Assembly (NCBI GenBank): GCA_947089135.1
Contig: CAMUJF010000002.1
Coordinates: 62,001-126,000, forward strand
Reading direction: 5' to 3'
Length of the DNA stretch: 64,000 nt
Source: an uncultured Clostridia bacterium
GTDB lineage: Bacteria > Bacillota > Clostridia > Oscillospirales > Ruminococcaceae
Below, one piece after another: positions 16,018-24,688 of the stretch (position 1 is the stretch's first letter; each line of letters opens with the position of its first letter). The notes below the pieces were generated by a model, which saw nothing but the letters and a program-made list of their open reading frames with translations, was not told the origin of the DNA and ran no database searches. Made by a program: the position numbers and the translations under genes.

Positions 16018-18396
16018 ATGACTAACAGTCAAAGATTTACGGGGGCAAAAAGAGCCGCTCTGGAAAAATACTTTGGGCAGCTTAACGATATGCAGAAAAA
16101 GGCGGTCTTTACTGTCAATGGACCTCTTCTTGTGCTTGCGGGCGCGGGAAGCGGCAAGACATCGGTGCTGGTTAACCGTATTGCAAATATGGTAACGTTC
16201 GGCAACGCCTATAGAGACGAATACGTTCCGGCTTCCGCAAGTGACGAGGATATAGCGTTTCTTGAATCCTACGACGGAAGCCGTGATGAGGATACCGTTT
16301 CGAGGCTTGCGGACATTGTCGCGTCGGAAAGAATAAAGCCTTGGAATATACTGGCGATAACATTTACCAACAAGGCGGCGGGAGAGCTTAAAGAACGTCT
16401 TGCCTCCATGCTGGGAAACGACGCTGATAAAATATGCGCGGCTACATTCCATTCGGCGTGCGTGCGGATACTCCGCAGGGAGATAGAAAAGCTGGGCTAC
16501 TATACCTCAAGCTTTACAATTTATGACAGCGACGACAGTCAGCGGCTGCTGAAAAGCTGCTATGAGCCTCTTGATCTGTCTGATAAGGCGTTTCCGCCGC
16601 GAATGGTGCTGAGCATGATATCCTCGGCTAAGGATAAGCTCATAGACCCTGACGAATTTGAAAACGCGGCTAAGGGAGATTACCGCAAAATGGGTATAGC
16701 AAAGCTCTATCGGCTTTACCAGACCCGTCTGCGTGACGCGAACGCTTTGGATTTTGACGATATAATCCGTCTTACCGTTGAGCTTTTTGAGAAAGATTCA
16801 GACGTACTTGACCATTACCGCAAGATCTATAAATACATTATGGTGGACGAGTATCAGGACACCAATCAGGCGCAGTTCAGGCTTGTGTCGCTGCTTTCCG
16901 AGGGACACAAGAATATCTGCGTTGTGGGCGACGACGATCAGTCTATATACAGGTTCCGCGGGGCGACTATCGAGAATATTCTCGGCTTCGAGCATCAGTT
17001 TGAAAACGCCGAGGTAATACGTCTTGAGCAGAATTACCGCTCCACTCAGAATATACTTAACTCGGCAAACTCCGTTATCGCCAACAACGAGGCGCGCAAG
17101 GAGAAACGTTTGTGGACGTCCGCGGGGGACGGTTCCAAGGTAACGGTTTACAGGGCCATTGACGAATCCGCAGAGTCCGCTTATGTGGCGGACGAGATAC
17201 TTTCCGCTGTGGACAAAGGCGCAAGCTATAAAGACTTTGCCGTTCTGTACCGCATGAACGCTCAGTCCAACAGTCTTGAAAGGACGTTCACGAGAAGCGG
17301 TATTCCGTACAGAGTCATCGGCGGCATGAAGTTCTACGACCGCAAGGAAATTAAGGACATAACATCTTATCTTGCTCTGTTAAACAACAACAGGGATATG
17401 CTGCGGTTCAAAAGGGTAATAAACGAACCGAAGCGCGGTATCGGAGACGCTACCGTTTCCATGATAGAACAGATATCGGGCGATTTGAATATTTCTCCAA
17501 TTGAAGTAATGCGGGACTGCGCAAGCTATCCGGTACTGTCAAAAAAGAGTCTGGTGCTTGTCAAAACGGCGAATATATTCATACATCTTTCTGATTTTGC
17601 GGAAACTCATTCACTGAGCGAGCTGCTTGACGAGCTGCTTGATAAAACGGGTTACGCCAACGCCATGAAGGCTCTCGGAGACGAGGGTATAGGCAGACTG
17701 GAAAACATCAGCGAGCTTAAAACAACTATGACCCAGTACGAGGAAGCCAACGGGGACGAAGCGAGCCTTTCAGGTTTCTTGGAGGAAATAAGCCTTTACA
17801 CAGACCTTGACAAGCTTGACAGCGATGATAACGCGGTGTCCCTGATGACAATGCACAGTGCAAAGGGTTTGGAGTTCCCGACAGTGTTCATTGTGGGTGC
17901 AGAGGAGGGTATATTCCCCGGAAACCGAAGCATGGACACTCAGGAGGATATGGAGGAGGAGCGCCGTCTTGCCTATGTGGCAATAACCCGCGCCAAGGAA
18001 AAGCTGTTTATTACTTACGCCAAGCAGAGAATGCTTTTCGGCTTTACAAACAGAAATCTGATATCCCGTTTCGTAAAGGAGATCGGCAAGGATTACGTTG
18101 AAAAAATCGACAGTACGGTGCGTACAGACGAATCCTCCGGAGCAGACGAAACGATAGTTCAGAGTACTCCCAAGTACAGCCTGAAAAGCGAGCTTGCCAA
18201 CAGAAAGGCGGAGCAGAGCAAAAAGGGTATAAACGCTGATTTTTCCGTGGGTGAAAGGGTAAGGCACAACGTTTTCGGCGACGGAACGGTGATTTCGGTA
18301 AAGAAAATAAGCAACGACGCTATGCTTGAAGTCGCGTTCGACAGCGTGGGTACTAAAAAGCTTATGGTTAATTATGCTAAAATTGCAAAAATATGA
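16018..18396 (+). CDS. pcrA: ATP-dependent DNA helicase PcrA/UvrD
   Basis: A 792-aa superfamily-1A 3'-5' helicase for repair and replication-fork maintenance. Motif I is AGAGSGKTS; Ia AITFTNKAAGEL; II VDEYQDTN; III GDDDQSIYRFRGA; IV RLEQNYRST; V MTMHSAKGLEF; VI YVAITRAKEKL. The C-terminal 60 residues (GERVRHNVFGDGTVISV...) are the Tudor-like domain that binds RNA polymerase in PcrA. Between motifs I and Ia there are about 45 extra residues rich in Asp/Glu/Ser (FGNAYRDEYVPASASDEDIA... region) not usual in PcrA. ATG 16018 is preceded by GGAGGGTAAT. Confidence 0.95.
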   Translation: MTNSQRFTGAKRAALEKYFGQLNDMQKKAVFTVNGPLLVLAGAGSGKTSVLVNRIANMVTFGNAYRDEYVPASASDEDIAFLESYDGSRDEDTVSRLADIVASERIKPWNILAITFTNKAAGELKERLASMLGNDADKICAATFHSACVRILRREIEKLGYYTSSFTIYDSDDSQRLLKSCYEPLDLSDKAFPPRMVLSMISSAKDKLIDPDEFENAAKGDYRKMGIAKLYRLYQTRLRDANALDFDDIIRLTVELFEKDSDVLDHYRKIYKYIMVDEYQDTNQAQFRLVSLLSEGHKNICVVGDDDQSIYRFRGATIENILGFEHQFENAEVIRLEQNYRSTQNILNSANSVIANNEARKEKRLWTSAGDGSKVTVYRAIDESAESAYVADEILSAVDKGASYKDFAVLYRMNAQSNSLERTFTRSGIPYRVIGGMKFYDRKEIKDITSYLALLNNNRDMLRFKRVINEPKRGIGDATVSMIEQISGDLNISPIEVMRDCASYPVLSKKSLVLVKTANIFIHLSDFAETHSLSELLDELLDKTGYANAMKALGDEGIGRLENISELKTTMTQYEEANGDEASLSGFLEEISLYTDLDKLDSDDNAVSLMTMHSAKGLEFPTVFIVGAEEGIFPGNRSMDTQEDMEEERRLAYVAITRAKEKLFITYAKQRMLFGFTNRNLISRFVKEIGKDYVEKIDSTVRTDESSGADETIVQSTPKYSLKSELANRKAEQSKKGINADFSVGERVRHNVFGDGTVISVKKISNDAMLEVAFDSVGTKKLMVNYAKIAKI

Positions 18397-18404
18397 TTTT
18401 AAAA

Positions 18405-18429
18405 AGAGACGTTTAGGCGTCTCTTTTTT
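18405..18429 (+). terminator. pcrA terminator
   Basis: Stem AGAGACG (18405-18411) with CGTCTCT (18418-18424) and a six-T run. It starts 9 bp after the pcrA stop codon. Confidence 0.85.
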
Positions 18430-18474
18430 GTATTTGTAAAATTATTTGTCCTTTGTTTTTCAGCCGTATTGATT

Positions 18475-18504
18475 TTGACAGAGGTTTGTGGTAAAATGTA
18501 CATA
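18475..18504 (+). promoter_or_regulatory. Probable promoter of the esterase gene
   Basis: TTGACA (18475-18480) and TACATA (18499-18504), 18-bp spacer. An overlapping TAAAAT lies too close to the -35 to be used with it. Confidence 0.5.
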
Positions 18505-18566
18505 TCGGAAGCAATGCGCCGGGACGGACTCATATGCGCATAATTAACTATACGGAGGTTTTTGAT

Positions 18567-20093
18567 ATGGCAGGCTTTAATTTCGCGGCAATTTTTACGG
18601 ATCATATGGTGCTTCAGAGAAACAAAAATATTACGATTTGGGGAAATGCCTATAACTTCACTAAGGTGAAGATAGAAATAGGCGGCAATTCTGCAGAGGC
18701 GACCGCTGTGGGCGGAAAATGGACGGCGGTTCTTCCTCCTATGGAGGCGGGAGGTCCTTACGAGCTTAAAGCGACGGACGGAAACGGCAGCGAGATAATT
18801 CTGTGCGACGTTATGATAGGCGAGGTCTGGCTTGCGGGCGGACAGTCCAATATGGAGCTGGAGCTTCAGAATTCCCTTACCGGAAAGGAAGACATTGCTG
18901 CTTTGACCGAGGACGTAAACGTGCGGTTCTACTACACTCAGAAAATTGCCTATATAGACGATTATTTCCACTTTGCGGAAAGAAACGGAAGTTGGGCAAC
19001 GGCTTCTCCCGAATCGGCAAAGTGTTGGTCGGCGGTAGGATTTTACTTCGCAAGAAAGCTTGCCGCAGAGCTTGGCGTTACAGTGGGCGTTATCGGCTGC
19101 AACTGGGGAGGTACTTCCGCTTCTGCATGGACTGGCAGAAAAATGTTGGAGCAGGACGTTGATACGAAGTCCTATGTTGACGAATACGACAAGGCTATGG
19201 AGGACAAGACCTTTGAGGGCTATCTGGCAGAGCTTGCGGAATATGAGGAATGGTACAACGCATGGCAGCCTAAGATAAACGAGTACTATGCAACCACCCC
19301 GAACCCCACATGGGAGGGCGCTCAGGAGTATGCGGGTCCCAACCGATGGCCGGAGCCTCTTGGTCCCAAGTCGCCGTTCCGTCCATCGGGACTTTATGAG
19401 ACAATGATAAAAAGAGTTTGCCCCTACACTCTTGCAGGATTTATTTACTATCAGGGCGAAAGCGACGACCACAAGCCCGATACTTACTACAAACTTTTCA
19501 AGGCTCTTATCGAGCAGTGGCGCACCGACTGGGAGGACGATTCCCTGCCGTTCCTGTTTGTGCAGCTTCCTATGTTCATGAACGAGGGAGACGAGGATTT
19601 CAAGCACTGGTGCAAGATACGCGAGGCGCAGATGAGAGTACACCAAACCACGGCAAACACGGGAATTGCCGTTGCTCTTGACAAGGGCGAGTTCAACAAC
19701 ATTCACCCTCTTGACAAAGAGCCTGTTGGATACCGTCTTGCATTGCAGGCTATGTATCATGTGTACGGAAAAATTTCCGAGGACGAAGCTTATGGGCCGA
19801 TCTATAATTCCTATCTCTGTACAGATGGCGGTATCTTGCTTAGCTTCGACCACGCGGGGGACGGCTTTGATGTAAAGGGCGAAAAGATCGTCGGTTTTGA
19901 GATAGCGGGCATTGATAAGAAGTACGTTCCTGCTGATGCCGAGATACGCGGAGACAAGATATTCGTCCGTTCGGCAGAGGTGGCAGAGCCTCTTTATCTG
20001 CGCTATAACTGGACAAATTACGGCGATGTGACTCTGTTCAGCAAGAACGGTATTCCTCTTGCGCCGTTCAGGACGAGCCGCAATGATGAGTAA
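18567..20093 (+). CDS. Sialate O-acetylesterase-like carbohydrate esterase
   Basis: A 508-aa SGNH-fold esterase of the sialic-acid-acetylesterase (SASA) family, removing acetyl groups from sugars. The N-terminal 90 residues form a beta-sandwich (FAAIFTDHMVLQRNKNITIWG). The catalytic Ser is in WLAGGQSNMELE, the oxyanion residues in GCNWGGTSASAW and YYQGESD, and the Asp/His pair in FNNIHPLDKEPVGYRLA. No signal peptide is seen, so it may act on imported sugars in the cytoplasm. CGGAGG precedes ATG 18567. The last 29 bases of homologous sequence are repeated 851 bp downstream, where they encode an alternative ending. Confidence 0.88.
   Translation: MAGFNFAAIFTDHMVLQRNKNITIWGNAYNFTKVKIEIGGNSAEATAVGGKWTAVLPPMEAGGPYELKATDGNGSEIILCDVMIGEVWLAGGQSNMELELQNSLTGKEDIAALTEDVNVRFYYTQKIAYIDDYFHFAERNGSWATASPESAKCWSAVGFYFARKLAAELGVTVGVIGCNWGGTSASAWTGRKMLEQDVDTKSYVDEYDKAMEDKTFEGYLAELAEYEEWYNAWQPKINEYYATTPNPTWEGAQEYAGPNRWPEPLGPKSPFRPSGLYETMIKRVCPYTLAGFIYYQGESDDHKPDTYYKLFKALIEQWRTDWEDDSLPFLFVQLPMFMNEGDEDFKHWCKIREAQMRVHQTTANTGIAVALDKGEFNNIHPLDKEPVGYRLALQAMYHVYGKISEDEAYGPIYNSYLCTDGGILLSFDHAGDGFDVKGEKIVGFEIAGIDKKYVPADAEIRGDKIFVRSAEVAEPLYLRYNWTNYGDVTLFSKNGIPLAPFRTSRNDE
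20051..20079 (+). repeat. 29-bp direct repeat, copy 1 (3' end of the esterase gene)
   Basis: It begins TATTCCTCTTGCGCCGTTCA and encodes the esterase segment PLAPFRTS. An identical 29-bp copy lies at 20902-20930. The pair flanks the nucleotidyltransferase gene and a gene fragment. Confidence 0.9.
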
Positions 20094-20742
20094 TTTTGGA
20101 AACAGCACAAAACAGCGTGACATTTTCAACCGCGAGCTTGAAAAGCTTACGGGCGACAAAACCGTAAGCGGAGTACTTCTTACAGGCTCTGCTGCCTGCG
20201 GCTGCGCTTCTGAAAATTCAGACGTTGACGTTATTGTGCTGTGCGACAAGCATTGCTTTGAAACGCATTTTACCGACGGTATTCTTGTGGAAACTTCATT
20301 CTTGACTTACGAATACGCCGCAGAAAAGCTAAACGCCGAGCCTATGGACGTTTATCACTATCTTGACGCTGAAATTGCGTTTGACAGAGACGGTCGGTTA
20401 TCAGAAATAATGGCTCTTGCTAAGCAAAAATACGAGAATTACTGCATTCCGCAAAAGGTCAGGGACGGTCTGTATCATTGGCTTATGACGGTGAAAATAA
20501 AGCTTGAAACGGCTGACTTGCTGAAAAAGAGATACCTTGCTCATGTAAATGCGTGGAAAATACTTGAAGCGGTGTGGGCGGTCAACGATAAGCCAATGCC
20601 GCCTGCGGGTACGGCGTACCGCAAAAGGGGAGAATTGCAGACAGTCCCTTGCAAAAACTGGTTTGAGAAGCTTTTTTCCGAGGACTGCTGCGATGCAGCG
20701 GCGGAAATTATCGACTTTTTGCTTCCTTTGCTGAAGCGGTAA
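20083..20742 (+). CDS. Nucleotidyltransferase-domain protein
   Basis: A 219-aa protein with the pol-beta-type nucleotidyltransferase signature GSAACGCASENSDVDVIVL (G-S-x(9-10)-S-D-x-D). A helical region that could bind substrate follows. Such proteins resemble antibiotic adenylyltransferases and MNT-type antitoxins; the target is unknown. The start overlaps the end of the esterase gene, and there are two adjacent ATGs (20083, 20086). No HEPN-type partner is seen. The gene lies between two identical 29-bp repeats and is therefore probably a later insertion. Confidence 0.75.
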   Translation: MMSNFGNSTKQRDIFNRELEKLTGDKTVSGVLLTGSAACGCASENSDVDVIVLCDKHCFETHFTDGILVETSFLTYEYAAEKLNAEPMDVYHYLDAEIAFDRDGRLSEIMALAKQKYENYCIPQKVRDGLYHWLMTVKIKLETADLLKKRYLAHVNAWKILEAVWAVNDKPMPPAGTAYRKRGELQTVPCKNWFEKLFSEDCCDAAAEIIDFLLPLLKR

Positions 20743-20759
20743 AATATGGAGGAAAAGCT

Positions 20760-20908
20760 ATGTCCGAACTAAATATCAAGGACTATATTAACAGAGAATT
20801 ATCTTCGGCTGACAGAGAAATTGCATTGAAGTTTGTCACTTATTTGGAAGATAATAATTTGATTTTTTATAAGGATAACTGCGATTGCTGGAAAGATAAG
20901 ATATTCCT
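20760..20908 (+). pseudogene. 5' fragment of a small conserved protein gene, cut by the repeat junction
   Basis: The start is good (GGAGGAAAAGCT then ATG) and the first about 49 residues look genuine (MSELNIKDYINREL... DNCDCWKDKI). At the junction with the second 29-bp repeat the frame runs into duplicated esterase sequence and then antisense metH. I recall small clostridial proteins with the same WKDKIYYWVKY beginning that are about 130 residues long, so roughly two thirds are missing. No function is known. Confidence 0.65.
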
Positions 20909-20930
20909 CTTGCGCCGTTCAGGACGAGCC
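20902..20930 (+). repeat. 29-bp direct repeat, copy 2 (duplicated esterase 3' end)
   Basis: Identical to 20051-20079. Read in the esterase frame it continues as APFRTSHNDV and then a TGA stop, which is probably the ancestral end of the esterase before the insertion. Confidence 0.9.
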
Positions 20931-20960
20931 ATAATGACGTATGATAGCTTTTTAAACAGA

Positions 20961-20999
20961 AATAGGACAGGGTACCGTTCCCTGTCCTATTTTTTATTT
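20961..20999 (+). terminator. Terminator between the esterase segment and metH
   Basis: A 12-bp stem AATAGGACAGGG (20961-20972) with its complement at 20980-20991, followed by TTTTTATTTTT. It was probably the original terminator of the esterase gene and also stops convergent metH transcription. Confidence 0.88.
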
Positions 21000-23405
21000 T
21001 TAAACCGAGTAAACCTTGCGCGCGGCGTCAACTGTTTCTTTTGCGTCTTTGGCGTAGAAATCCGCTCCGATTTTTTCGGCGTATTCGGGTGTAAGTACCG
21101 CTCCCCCTACCACAATTTTGCATGGAACGTTTTTGTTATGCAAAAGCTTTACAGTTTCCTCCATTGAAGCAAGGGTTGTTGTCATAAGCGCGGAAAGTCC
21201 CACAAGCTTGACATTGTGCTTTACGGCAGCTTCCAGAACAGTTTCGGGTGGAACGTCTCTGCCTAAATCTATTACCTCAAAACCGTAATTTTCCAACAGC
21301 ACCTTGACAATATTCTTGCCTATGTCGTGAATATCACCCTTGACTGTGGCAAGCACAACTTTTCCCTTGCTGACCGACTCACCGCCGCTTTTCGCCATAT
21401 GATTCTTTATGACTTCAAACGCTGCCTGAGCGACTCCCGCCGCCATAATAAGCTGGGGAAGGAAAATTTTTCCGCTTTCAAATTCCGCACCTGCTTTGTC
21501 CAACGCGGGAATAAGCATTTTGTCAACAATTTCCATGCTATCCTTGGTTTTAAGCAATTCCTCGGTAATTCGCGCGCCCTCTTCTTTCAGACCATTTGCA
21601 ATTGCAGAAGGCAGGTCGTTCCCCTCAGACTTCGGCGCGGCAGCCGTACCCGAAGTATTCACCGACGTTGTAAAATTGCTGCCCGAATATGCGGCGATGT
21701 AGTCTGCGGAATTTTTGTCAATATTTGCAAGCAGCTTGTACGTCCTTACCGCTCCCGTCATAAGAGCGGCGTTAGGATTGATTATAGGCAGGTCAAGACC
21801 ATTCGTAAGCGCCATTTGCAGGAAATTACAGTTCACAAGCTCGCGGTTAGGCAGTCCGAAAGAAATGTTGGAAACTCCCAGTACGGTTTTGAGTCCAAGC
21901 TCGGTTTTTACGCGGTGCAGAGCCTTTACCGTCTCTATGACCGCAGCCTGTTCAGCAGAAGCGGTAAGGGTCAGACAGTCTATGAAAACGTCCCGCTTCG
22001 GTATCCCGTTTTTTTCAGCGTGTGCAAGGATTTTTTCTGCGATCTCAAATCGTCCCTCTGCGGTTTTAGGTATTCCTCCCTCGTCGAGAGCAAGTCCCAC
22101 AACAGCCGCGCTGTATTTTTTCACAAGCGGCAGAATAGCCTCCATGGACGCCTTTTCACCGTTTACCGAGTTTACGATCGGCTTGCCGTTATATACCCTT
22201 AAAGCCGCCTCCAGAACGTCGGGACGGGTGGAATCAAGCTGTAATGGCAGGTCGGTAACGCTCTGCAATGCCTTTACGACCTTTACCATCATTTCCTTTT
22301 CGTCGATGTCCGGCAAGCCAACGTTTACGTCAAGAATATCCGCACCCGCGTTTACCTGTTCGATAGCCTGACCTAAAATATAGCCTATGTCCTCTGACTT
22401 CAAAGCCTCCTTAAAACGCTTTTTGCCGGTTGGATTGATACGTTCTCCGATAATTCTCGGTTGGTCTATCACAACGGTTTTGGCAGGACTGCAAACTGCC
22501 GCTTCAAGAGTCGGAGTTTGCGGAGCATACTGCATTTTTCCAAGACGTTCAACTACTGCACGTATGAAGTCGGGAGTTGTACCGCAGCAGCCGCCTGCGA
22601 TTTTTACGCCGTATTTTACAAGATTTGCCATGCTGTCCGCAAATTCGGAGGGAGAAACGTTGTATTTGTTGGTTATCGGGTCGGGAAGTCCCGCGTTTGG
22701 CTTGACGGCAAGGGGCAGGGAAGTACATTTTGAAAATTCAGCCACCACAGGTTCAAGCTCTTTCGGACCGAGTGAGCAGTTCACGCCGATAGCGTCAACT
22801 CCCAGTCCCTCCATAGTCAGAGCCATTGCAGACACAGAGCAGCCCGTGAACGTGCGATTGGTCTGCTCAAAGGTCATGGTGGTAATTATCGGCAGATCGC
22901 TGTTTTCCTTTGCCGCAAGCACCGCCGCTTTCAGTTCATACAGGTCTGTCATTGTTTCACAGGCAATAAGGTCGGCTCCCGCGTTTACTGCGGCAGCTAC
23001 CTCCTCTTTGAAAATATCGTAGGCCTCTTCAAATGTCAGGCTTCCCGTAGGTTCCAAAAGCTGCCCGATGGGACCCATGTCAAGGGCTACCAAAGCTTTA
23101 TCTCCGCAAGCCTTTTTGGCAATTTTCACCGCTGCGGAGATTATTTCCTCAACTGTTTTTCCCGTTTTTGCCATTTTATAACGGTTGCAGCCGAACGTGT
23201 TTGCACAAACTATCTGCGACCCTGCGGATACATAAGCGGAATGAATATCGTATATCCAATCGGGTTTGTCAAAGTTGAGCATTTCAGGTATACCGCCCAT
23301 TTCCATGCCCTTTGCCTGAAGTATTGTACCCATTGCGCCGTCCCAAAAGACGAACTCGCTGTCTTTTAAAAGCTTGTAGAATTTTTCCTTTTTTGTATTT
23401 CCCAT
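21000..23405 (-). CDS. metH: Cobalamin-dependent methionine synthase, core without activation domain
   Basis: This 801-aa enzyme transfers the methyl group of 5-methyltetrahydrofolate to homocysteine through B12. The homocysteine domain (about 1-300) shows GVNCSLGP and GGCCGTTP with the zinc cysteines. The pterin-binding domain (about 315-575) starts RIIGERINPTGKKRF. The B12 cap and B12 domains (about 590-801) carry VKGDIHDIGKNIV with the lower-ligand His. Escherichia coli MetH has about 1,227 residues; the missing C-terminal AdoMet activation domain is encoded separately by the upstream gene. Start: AAAAGGAGCATTTTT before the ATG. Frame upstream of it is not part of the gene. Confidence 0.95.
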   Translation of the reverse strand: MGNTKKEKFYKLLKDSEFVFWDGAMGTILQAKGMEMGGIPEMLNFDKPDWIYDIHSAYVSAGSQIVCANTFGCNRYKMAKTGKTVEEIISAAVKIAKKACGDKALVALDMGPIGQLLEPTGSLTFEEAYDIFKEEVAAAVNAGADLIACETMTDLYELKAAVLAAKENSDLPIITTMTFEQTNRTFTGCSVSAMALTMEGLGVDAIGVNCSLGPKELEPVVAEFSKCTSLPLAVKPNAGLPDPITNKYNVSPSEFADSMANLVKYGVKIAGGCCGTTPDFIRAVVERLGKMQYAPQTPTLEAAVCSPAKTVVIDQPRIIGERINPTGKKRFKEALKSEDIGYILGQAIEQVNAGADILDVNVGLPDIDEKEMMVKVVKALQSVTDLPLQLDSTRPDVLEAALRVYNGKPIVNSVNGEKASMEAILPLVKKYSAAVVGLALDEGGIPKTAEGRFEIAEKILAHAEKNGIPKRDVFIDCLTLTASAEQAAVIETVKALHRVKTELGLKTVLGVSNISFGLPNRELVNCNFLQMALTNGLDLPIINPNAALMTGAVRTYKLLANIDKNSADYIAAYSGSNFTTSVNTSGTAAAPKSEGNDLPSAIANGLKEEGARITEELLKTKDSMEIVDKMLIPALDKAGAEFESGKIFLPQLIMAAGVAQAAFEVIKNHMAKSGGESVSKGKVVLATVKGDIHDIGKNIVKVLLENYGFEVIDLGRDVPPETVLEAAVKHNVKLVGLSALMTTTLASMEETVKLLHNKNVPCKIVVGGAVLTPEYAEKIGADFYAKDAKETVDAARKVYSV

Positions 23406-23517
23406 AAAAATGCTCCTTTTTAAATCCGAATTATTTATATCAACTGTTGTATACCGCTCCCTTGAGGGGGAGTGCGTTGTTAATTTCTGTAATATTTTAT
23501 CTTGGGGGCGACAAGGG

Positions 23518-24195
23518 TCAAGGCTCAGCCTTGCACCTTTCACCATTTTTTCTGAATTTGCATTTATCGCGAATAGTACACGTCCCGCAGCCGCGCCGCT
23601 TTGGGGGTATCGGTTTATCCGAAATGCCTATGACCGCAGTTACCGACTTTGTAGGAGTAAGCAATCCGCCGCTGTTTACGCACACGCCGACCGTTCTCAT
23701 AGCGTTCACTGCAGAAAGGAAGTCTCCCTGACATTCGAGAGGAAAATCGCCGTACCCCGGAGAGAACCTCCATGTGGTGAATTTGTCCGCAAAACGTTCC
23801 CCTATCTCTTTTTCGGCAATGTCGCAGACCTGCTCTACCGCCGCGGAGGCGAGAGCGTCCGCAGTGAGAGCCTTTGTCATATCCTCCGCTTGAATTGTGC
23901 GGAGCAGCTTGTCAACGCCGTCCCCGACAGTCGCGCACAGGAGCGCAGTCCCGAAACAGCCGCCGAGATGTTCGGAAATATCTTTTCCCCGCAGGATAAG
24001 CTTGTGTTCCGCAAGCGTGACGGTACTCTCGGAAACGTCTGCTATATCGGCGTACACCCAATGGAATTTTGGGGCTGCCGCGCCCATAAGACGGCTTTCG
24101 CACTCGTCCGCAAGTGACGAAATATTTTCGGGTATCTCTCCGTGCATACCCATATACCGAAAGGCTTCAGCGCGGTTTACAGCTGTTAGTTTCAT
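23518..24195 (-). CDS. Vitamin B12-dependent methionine synthase activation-domain protein
   Basis: This 225-aa protein corresponds to the stand-alone AdoMet-binding reactivation domain of MetH, which remethylates cob(II)alamin. The key segment is RFSPGYGDFPLECQGDF, the AdoMet-binding signature of the family. A Cys-rich tail (CGTCTIRDKCKFRKNGERC) is unusual and could bind a metal. It precedes metH by 112 bp on the same strand and is probably co-transcribed. AAAGGAAAATATACT precedes the start. Confidence 0.9.
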   Translation of the reverse strand: MKLTAVNRAEAFRYMGMHGEIPENISSLADECESRLMGAAAPKFHWVYADIADVSESTVTLAEHKLILRGKDISEHLGGCFGTALLCATVGDGVDKLLRTIQAEDMTKALTADALASAAVEQVCDIAEKEIGERFADKFTTWRFSPGYGDFPLECQGDFLSAVNAMRTVGVCVNSGGLLTPTKSVTAVIGISDKPIPPKRRGCGTCTIRDKCKFRKNGERCKAEP

Positions 24196-24220
24196 AGTAT
24201 ATTTTCCTTTAAAAAATTGG

Positions 24221-24667
24221 TTACAGTATATCTTTTATCCTGTTTATTACATATTCCGCTCTGCTTTCCAGTTGGGGAAGAGCGTTTAGGGAAAAGTATT
24301 TCAGACAGCGACTTTCATCGTCGTTAATATGCGGCTCGCCCGACACGCCTGCCGCCTTGTACAGCACAATAACGGTATACGTCTCGTCGCCGTTGGGATA
24401 ACGGAAAAACAATTCCTTACCCGACAGTACGTCAAGCAGCTCGAAGCGCTCGGCTTTCAGTCCCGTTTCTTCCCATAATTCGCGGGCGGCAGTCTCCTCA
24501 ATACTTTCGCCAAGTTCCATGCCTCCGCCGATTATTCCCCATGTGTTGGTATCACTGCGCAAATTCAGTAATATTTCGTTTTTATCGTTCGTTACAATAA
24601 TTGTCGCGCCGATATTTATTATCGGCTTATGTCCGATATATTTTCGCAGTTCCGAAATGTAGCTCAT
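24221..24667 (-). CDS. Nudix hydrolase
   Basis: A 148-aa protein with a complete Nudix box (GGGMELGESIEETAARELWE, then ETGL), which hydrolyses nucleoside diphosphate-linked compounds with Mg2+. GGAGG lies five bases before the ATG. It sits 25 bp upstream of the metH activation gene. The substrate cannot be told; the context among small accessory enzymes suggests a housecleaning role. Confidence 0.92.
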   Translation of the reverse strand: MSYISELRKYIGHKPIINIGATIIVTNDKNEILLNLRSDTNTWGIIGGGMELGESIEETAARELWEETGLKAERFELLDVLSGKELFFRYPNGDETYTVIVLYKAAGVSGEPHINDDESRCLKYFSLNALPQLESRAEYVINRIKDIL

Positions 24668-24688
24668 ATATCCTCCAAATAAGACTGA

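Noticed and set aside
18399..20249. A long open frame (616 codons) on the minus strand opposite the esterase gene
   Set aside because: It is fully antisense to a well-supported esterase, has no recognisable domain and no ribosome site, and its composition follows from the codon bias of the plus-strand gene.
21327..23022. Several plus-strand open frames of 200-290 codons inside metH
   Set aside because: They are shadows of the minus-strand metH coding sequence; no motif or start signal supports them.
23406..23517. Possible cobalamin or SAM riboswitch upstream of metH
   Set aside because: The gap is only 112 bp and contains just a short CTCCC/GGGAG hairpin; no B12-box or S-box core sequence is visible, and the activation gene upstream is too close as well.
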